In this document: piece after piece, positions 58,321 to 64,000 of the stretch
Layout: every line of letters starts with the position of its first letter
How positions within the stretch are numbered: position 1 is the stretch's first letter
NCBI GenBank assembly: GCA_015680905.1
Contig: CM027378.1
Coordinates: 5,580,001-5,644,000, forward strand
DNA length: 64,000 nt
DNA from: Coptis chinensis
Lineage: Eukaryota > Streptophyta > Magnoliopsida > Ranunculales > Ranunculaceae
Direction: 5' to 3'
Translations under genes and position numbers: made by a program
The notes under the pieces: model-generated
The model's database searches: none
Seen by the model: only the letters and a program-made list of their open reading frames with translations
Told to the model about the DNA's origin: nothing

Positions 58321-59092
58321 GTGGGTAAATTGGATACAATGTTTTGTAATGTACTATAGAGCTCCAAATACCCGTGATGGAATTACAAAATCTGCAACAT
58401 AATATGCTCTGATCACTCTCCATTAATGGGGAGAAGCATCGACATTTCGAAGCCCAAGAATATTCCCTTCAAATTCTTTAACATGTGGTGCTCTCACCCT
58501 TCCTTCAGAGAATTGAATTGAGAACGAGTTGGGGGCTGACTCTTATTCAGGGCACTCGATTTTTGTCCTGACGTAAAAGTTGAAGAGACTGAAAGGGGCG
58601 CTGAAGATCTGGAACAAAGAAGTCTATGGCAATATCAAAGTTAAGGTGGAAGAAGAATAAAAAATTCTAGAACAGATGCAGGAACATTTTGATCAAGGAA
58701 ACATTTATGAGGATTTCACAAATAAAATGTTGGACCAAGAAAATAAAGTGGAGGGTTCGCTGGAACAAGAATAGAAATTTTGGAGGCAGAAATCAAGATC
58801 AAAATGGGATAATGACAATGACAGAAGTACCAAATTCTTCCATGCCCAAGCCAATCTCAACAGAAGTAAATCATTGATTACCGAAATGAGGAATGATGAA
58901 GGGCTTCTTATGGACTCTCAAAAAGATATTGGCGACTTCCTGGTCAAACATTACTCAGAATTTTTTTAAAAAGTTGGGCATGACATCGACTGGGATCTTA
59001 TTCACACAATGCCCCAGCTTATCTCTGAAGCAGACAATATAACTCTCTCGGCACTACCAACAGCACAAGAAGTCGATCAAATCAGCAGTCTT
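58320..59092 (+). pseudogene. LINE linker between endonuclease and reverse transcriptase
   Basis: Scattered over frames: LKIWNKEVYGNIKVKVEEE, then STKFFHAQANLNRSKSLITE and DIGDFLVKHYSEFF are readable phrases of the LINE inter-domain region. Several stops. Confidence 0.6.
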
Positions 59093-60348
59093 CCATCTTA
59101 ATGCAGATAGCTCTCCAGGGCCAGATGGCTTCACTGGGTTCTTTTTCCATCACTATTGGGACATAGTGGAACATGATCTAGTAAGGGCTATAAGCTATTT
59201 TTTCATGAAATCTAGATTGCTTTTTGGATTTAATTCTAACTTCATAGTTTTAATTCCAAAAGAAAAGAATGCAAATCATGTGAATAAATATCAACCTATA
59301 TTCCTTTCTAACTTCATTTACAAGGTGGTCACTAAGATTCTAGCCGCAAGATTAAGTCCGCTGGCAGAAAGGATTATCAGCAAGGAGCAATATGGATTCA
59401 TACCAAACAAGAACTCACAACAAGCCATTGGTTTAGCCTTGGAACTAATCAATGAACTTCACACTCCTAGACACGGGGGTAACATTGCCATAAAGATTGA
59501 CATCTCGCAAGCCTTTGACACAATGGACTGGGAATTCTTATGGGCAGTACTCCATCAGTTAGGATTTTGCGAGAGATGGATCCAATGGCTTAAAGGAGCA
59601 TTTGAAACCATTTCATTGTCTATCATGCTCAATGGAGGTCCCCAGGGTCACTTTATAGCAGAAAGAGGTCTTAAACAGAGCGATCCCCTCTCTCCCATGT
59701 TATTTGCTCAGACAGAGGATTGTTTAAGCAGAAATATCACCAAACTGGTTCATGAAAAGAAGCTACTACATATGGTGGTAAATGCGAAATACTATAGCCC
59801 TTCACATTTAATGTTTGTCGATGATGCTTTCCTATTCAATAACGCTAACATGAAATGTATCAAGCAACTGGTTAAGGTTCTTAACAGGTATCAGGATTCC
59901 TCAGGGCAACTCATCAACAAAGAAAAATGCAAGCTCTTTCTCAGTCCTATGACCAATAGAAGAAAAACTCTTATTCAAGAGTCTTTGAACATCAATGAAG
60001 GTACTCTACCAGAAAAATATCTTGGGGTACCACTCATCGTGGGGAAAGTAACTAAAGTAGCTTTAACTCCTCTGGTGGATAAGATCAGAAAAAGACCTTC
60101 AGGGTGGGCTGGCACGACATGTTCTCAACAGTATTCCTGTTCATAACATGGCCATTTACAAATGGCCAAGCTTAGTGATAAAGGAATGTGAATCCTTTAT
60201 CTGGAACTTTATATGGAGTGGCAATCCACCGGAAAGGAAGGCAATCACGGTCTCTTGGGAGAAGTCATGTAAACTAATAGAGGAAGGAGGCTTAAGGATC
60301 AGAAGACTCAAAGATATTAACCTCTCAATGCTTATGAAGCAAGCCTAG
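59093..60348 (+). pseudogene. LINE reverse transcriptase remnant
   Basis: Seen: ADSSPGPDGFTGFFFHHYW, VLIPKEKNANHVNKYQPI, EQYGFIPNKNSQQAI, IKIDISQAFDTMDWEFLW (catalytic Asp in DISQAFD), RGLKQSDPLSPMLF, and MFVDDAFLF, where the family usually has F-A-D-D, so both catalytic Asp are kept. Then SGQLINKEKCKLF and EKYLGVPLIVGK. Most of the domain is one open frame (59166-60146), with a break at about 60130 and continuation to 60348. Confidence 0.9.
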
Positions 60349-62470
60349 TGTTTGCTCACAGAAGAAGGAGATTAGTCACGTTTCATGAGGGGTAAATATT
60401 TAAATAGAGCTGGTGGATGGTCTAACCACAAAACCTCTAATGTGTAGAAATGAATCAAATGGGCTCTTACCGAAATTTCCCCCTTACATGGCTGGGTGGT
60501 TGGGAATGGAGAATCTATTAATCTTTGGATGGAGAATTGGTTGATGCAGAAACCAATATGCGAGTATTCTCAAGAGGAAAGAAAGGAGATCAGTAAATTT
60601 CAATCTAGACTCTGTGAATATATATAAGATGATAGATGGCAGTTCTCGAATGAAATGATGCAAGTGCTACAACAGTTGGGAATTGATATATCCTCAATAC
60701 CACAACTGGATAGCTCTCAAGAAGATTCAAGGGTCTGGATAGCTTCCACTACAAGAGAATTTACAGTGTCAGCAGCACATGAAGCAATCAGGAATTTTTT
60801 TGCAAAACCAGCATGGTGTCCTTTCATCTGGAGCAGTAAAGTCATTCCCAAGACACAAGGAATTGCATGGAAGCTTGCACATGGGGCAGCTCAAACTAGG
60901 GGTGGGAATTTGGCCCTAACGACCCTAACCCGGCCCTGACCGACCCGACCCTAAGCCCTATAAAGCCCTCACAACTAAAGCCCTCACAGAGTTTAGGGCC
61001 GGCCCGGCCCGGCCCTAATGCCTTCTAGAGGCGGGGGCTAGGGCTAAGATTCTAAAACATAGGCCCGACCCTAATTCAGCCCTCATTAGCCCGACCCTAA
61101 CCAAGCCCTAACCGGCCCTGTTTCACACTTTCACTATAAATACACATACCATAATTGTCCAACTCTTTGTTAAATATTTTCAATTAAAATAACATTGTTC
61201 TTTGTAATTTATCACTTACACCCAAGGGTACTTCCAATAACTTGTCTTATATAACAAAAATTTGTCAACTTAATGTACCATGAAGAACAATGAGCACTAG
61301 CCTAATAAAAATAAGACTTTATTCCTTTGATCATCAAGTCAAAGTCCATAACTTATTATTCTCAATTTCTTTTCTCACTTATTTCTTATAAATTATATTT
61401 TTATTCACATCCAAGCCAAGTCTAAAACTAAAGATTTCCTTCCACACCATTAAAGCAAAATCTGAGCGGACATTTGTAACATAGAAACCAAAAAACAACC
61501 TTTGTCAGAAAAATGACATTTGTAATCTCAAACCTTTCTCCATCACTTGTTCAAAAGCCAATATTTTCATTTCCATATACAAAGCTTGAATCACTTTTAA
61601 ATTAGAAGAAAGGTAATATTATATTTGTTTGAATCTATTATAGAAATAATTTATGATATTACAAATAGTTTAACAACTTCCATGACCCTTAACCAAAACT
61701 ATTATGTTTTTTCTTTATATCTATTACTTCTTCCTTTAAAATGATAATATAATTATTTGTCTATGTATTTCAATTTAAAATGTAATTTTAGTGAGGTTTG
61801 AGTACAAGAAAAAACAAATTCCGAACTCTCGATGTACTTCAGTTCATTAGATTGTGGATGTGCATTTTAAATTTTTGGACTTATACAGGATTATTACTAG
61901 ATTGGTTGGACTTTGAGTTTGTAGATTATTGTACATTTTTGTAATATAAATGAGTTTTAAAACTGATGTAGTAAAAAAAAAGAAAATATATAGGCCCGGC
62001 CCTAAAGCCTTTAAAGAGGGCTTAGGGTAAGGTAAGGGCTTGAGGTTTAGACTTGTGACCCGGCCCGACCCAACCCTATGTTGACTTTAGGGCCGGGCCG
62101 ACCCGGCCCTAATATTTGAAGGGCTTTAAATGTTTAGGGCCGGGCTAGCCCGACCCGGCCCATTGCCCACCCTTAGCTCAAACTGATGACCAACTACAGA
62201 AAAGAAAGATACATCTCACCTCAAGATGTTGCATTTGCCGAAAACAAGATGAAACTCTAGCTCATGTCTTATTTCTTTGCTTTTTCGCGAAGAGAGTTTG
62301 GAAATATGCAAGGGAAATATTCAACATACATAAAGAGCTGGAAACCTTTAATGATGTGCAACAGTAGGGTAAGCACTTCAGTTCACTGATACTGGACATG
62401 TGGAAAGTGTGCTCACTGACAACCATGGTAAGCCTTTGGAAGAACAGGAACAAGGTGCTATATGACAGTA
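60349..62470 (+). pseudogene. LINE zf-RVT region, split by a hAT element
   Basis: Before the insertion: WVVGNGESINLWMENWL, then SRVWIASTTREFTVSAAHEA and WCPFIWSSKVIPKTQGIAWK. After it, in frame-like continuation at 62184-62330: CCICRKQDETLAHVLFLC and AKRVWKYAREIF, the Cys/His reverse-transcriptase-linked zinc domain. Frame breaks at about 60355-60450 and 60625. Confidence 0.8.
60897..62175 (-). mobile_element. hAT-type element, copy 4 (1279 bp), inside the LINE
   Basis: TAGGGGTGGGAATTTGGCCC to GGCCCATTGCCCACCCTTA, perfect 8-bp flanking repeat GCTCAAAC (60889-60896, 62176-62183). Same family as copies 1-3. The interior is longer, with about 450 bp (61520-61980) that resembles the extra part of copy 2. 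No transposase ORF. Confidence 0.93.
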
Positions 62471-62490
62471 AAGAGTCAAGCTACACATAA

Positions 62491-63126
62491 GTGACCTTTT
62501 TTATCAGGAGAGCAACAATAAGAGCCCATCACAAGTCATCAGGCCACATGGAAAACTCAGTACATGATCTCAAAATACTGAAATGCTTTAATCTTCAGCA
62601 TAAACTTCACAAATCCCCCAAAATCTTTGAATGTTTTTGGCTTTTACCTCCTCCGGGAATTCTAAAGATCAACACAAATGGATGCTCGAGGGGTAATCCA
62701 GGAAGGTCCGGATGGGGTTTGGTCTTCAGAAATTATAAGGGGGATTTTTTGGGAGCGCAGCTGGTGCGTGTGGGCATTGCTACCAACTTTCTGGCCAAAA
62801 CAATGGCAATTGTGCAAGCCATCAAAAAAGCATTGGAAATGGGTTGGAGATATATTTGGGTGGAATGTGACTCATCCTCGGTGGTTAAAGCTTTCCGGAA
62901 TAATACATTGCATTGGGGATTCAAACCTATGTGGCAAAGGATGAAGGCCGAAGCAGCATGGATCAATATCACTCCAATATGGAGAGAGACTAACGTAGGA
63001 GCGGACAGTTGTACAAGACATGGGGCCGCTTTTCTTCAAGGAGAAAGTAAATGGTGGGATTCCAGACCTCCTTTCATGAAAAAATTAGAGAACCACTATA
63101 CTACTTACTTTAGATTTGTCAACTAG
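62491..63126 (+). pseudogene. LINE RNase H domain, catalytic residues lost
   Basis: Open frame of 211 codons with KINTNGCSRGNPGRSGWGLV, NFLAKTMAIVQAIKKAL, YIWVECDSSSVVKAF and ETNVGADSCTRHGA. Plant RNase H (RVT_3) normally has Asp at TDG and Glu in AE-xxAI. Here these are Asn (TNG) and Lys (AKTMAI), so two of the four metal-binding residues are gone while the later two Asp remain. The start Met is not meaningful: this is the C-terminus of the LINE polyprotein. Confidence 0.85.
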
Positions 63127-63254
63127 ATTCTCATGTACTAGGAAAGGCATACATTTGTTGTTACCTTTCCATTAGCTATTACTTTTAAGTACTATGTAAC
63201 TCTTATTCTTTTATTCTTTTATTATTAATCAATTACCACTTAGCAAAAAAAAAA

Positions 63255-63599
63255 TCACCAACCCAACCGGCCATACCATCACCAACAACAGAACTCTGGA
63301 ACAATATCGGCCTTGGGGGTGAATAATTCGATCAACGTGGGGGATGTTTCTTCGCAATTAGGCCTTCGGCGTCCTTTTTCTCAACAACGGTTTTCATGAA
63401 TCACTTCTCATTTTCAATAGCTCGATCATGAGATATGAGATAGGAGGAACGAAGTAACCAAATTTGCTGGCCGACAAAAAAAACAGTTAGGTATCCCTTT
63501 AGTTGCATCAGTGTAAACGGCTTGCTCTAGAAAATGCAATACAAATGTGATTAAAGTGTTTAGCAAAAACTAAAAGATTCTATTTGCATGTGCCAACTA
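63255..63599. other. No gene seen
   Basis: Non-coding flank after the LINE A-tract. Confidence 0.4.
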
Positions 63600-63722
63600 G
63601 AAAAGTGGATTAAACTTTTAGGTGATGATACCAAAGGTATGGGGTTCGAACTCCGCCTGTATCAAAGAGTTACTGATCTCATTTAAAACAGGCTTATCAA
63701 TAAAAAATAAAAATAAATAATA
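63600..63722 (+). repeat. Possible SINE or tRNA-related fragment
   Basis: GGGGTTCGAACTCCGCC near 63641 matches the RNA polymerase III B-box pattern GGTTCGANNC, and an A-rich tail (AATAAAAAATAAAAATAAAT) follows at about 63700. No convincing A-box was found upstream, so this may be chance or a decayed SINE. Confidence 0.3.
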
Positions 63723-64000
63723 AGACCCTCGGAATCAAGTGAGGATTGAGGACGAAGTACTATGCATGACTTGTGGGACCCCTCCAAGATATTTTGTTTG
63801 TCTTCTTCTCACTTTCATGGTGTCTAGAAGACTATTATTTTTGGAGTCGAGTTGATCGTTCAGCCCAATAGTGCCCCGATACGAGTAGCACAAAACAATC
63901 TAAACTTTTGTTCAATGTTTAGCTTGGTTTTGTAAGCGTAGCATAAAACAAACTTGGGTATGATTGTGTGTTTAGGCTTGGCTTTGCCTCCTCGCCGCAA
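63723..64000. other. No gene seen
   Basis: Non-coding to the end of the window. Confidence 0.4.

Larger units (their letters stand above)
57840..63254 (+). mobile_element. L1-type LINE, degenerate, with a hAT insertion
   Basis: Endonuclease, reverse transcriptase, zf-RVT and RNase H remnants in order on one strand, ending in a short A-tract (63245-63254) after a probable polyadenylation region. The first ORF (Gag-like) is not seen, so the element is 5'-truncated or its start lies in decayed sequence before 57840. Flanking target repeats were not identified. Confidence 0.85.

Noticed and set aside
58689..58877. 62-codon ORF in the LINE
   Set aside because: Out of frame with the readable LINE phrases around it.
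63600..63722. A tRNA gene
   Set aside because: Only a B-box-like word is present. No acceptor stem, anticodon arm or A-box could be assembled, so it is listed only as a weak SINE-like fragment.

Overview
The window is AT-rich nuclear DNA of a flowering plant, probably a eudicot. GT-AG introns are visible, a C-terminal XH-domain gene piece of the plant RNA-directed DNA methylation family is present, and almost everything else is plant-type transposons: Copia, L1-type LINE, hAT, CACTA and Mutator-like elements (MULEs). No gene can be shown to be complete and functional. The species cannot be named from the sequence.

Layout. 1-3340: Copia element on the minus strand, entering from outside the window, with its 5' LTR. 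3341-4320: remnant of a coding exon split by a 701-bp hAT-type MITE. 7093-7510: coiled-coil repeat fragment (-). 9232-14622: degenerate Copia element (+) with both LTRs. 14850-15936: last three exons of an FDM/IDN2-like gene (-), reading frame intact. 16484-22921: 6.4-kb MULE with a mudrA-type transposase, an unrecognised ORF, and an opposite-strand GRF zinc-finger/coiled-coil/membrane-tail gene.

23339-26320 and 48991-51976 are the arms of a nearly identical 3-kb inverted duplication about 22.7 kb apart. Its breakpoints fall inside an LTR and inside a hAT element. Between the arms lie: a short foldback-like MULE (24956-27703) holding two hAT insertions; a 10.4-kb MULE (27986-38432) carrying a plant mobile domain (PMD) gene and a convergent FAR1/MULE/OTU transposase gene; a hAT element nested in another hAT (38622-40928); and a host-like gene fragment, duplicated and interrupted by a 3.3-kb CACTA element (41104-48955). 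After the right arm come an intact solo LTR (51113-52363), a second half-copy of the OTU-MULE (52909-56640), and an L1-type LINE (57840-63254) with a hAT insertion.

The main theme is one MULE family. It has the autonomous-type 10.4-kb member, a half copy, and a non-autonomous derivative. They share termini, and the large member and the derivative share arrays built on the palindrome GTGTGGCCACAC. Those arrays were themselves the target of independent hAT insertions at the octamer GGCCACAC. All transposase genes carry frameshifts or stops, so any present activity would need other genomic copies.
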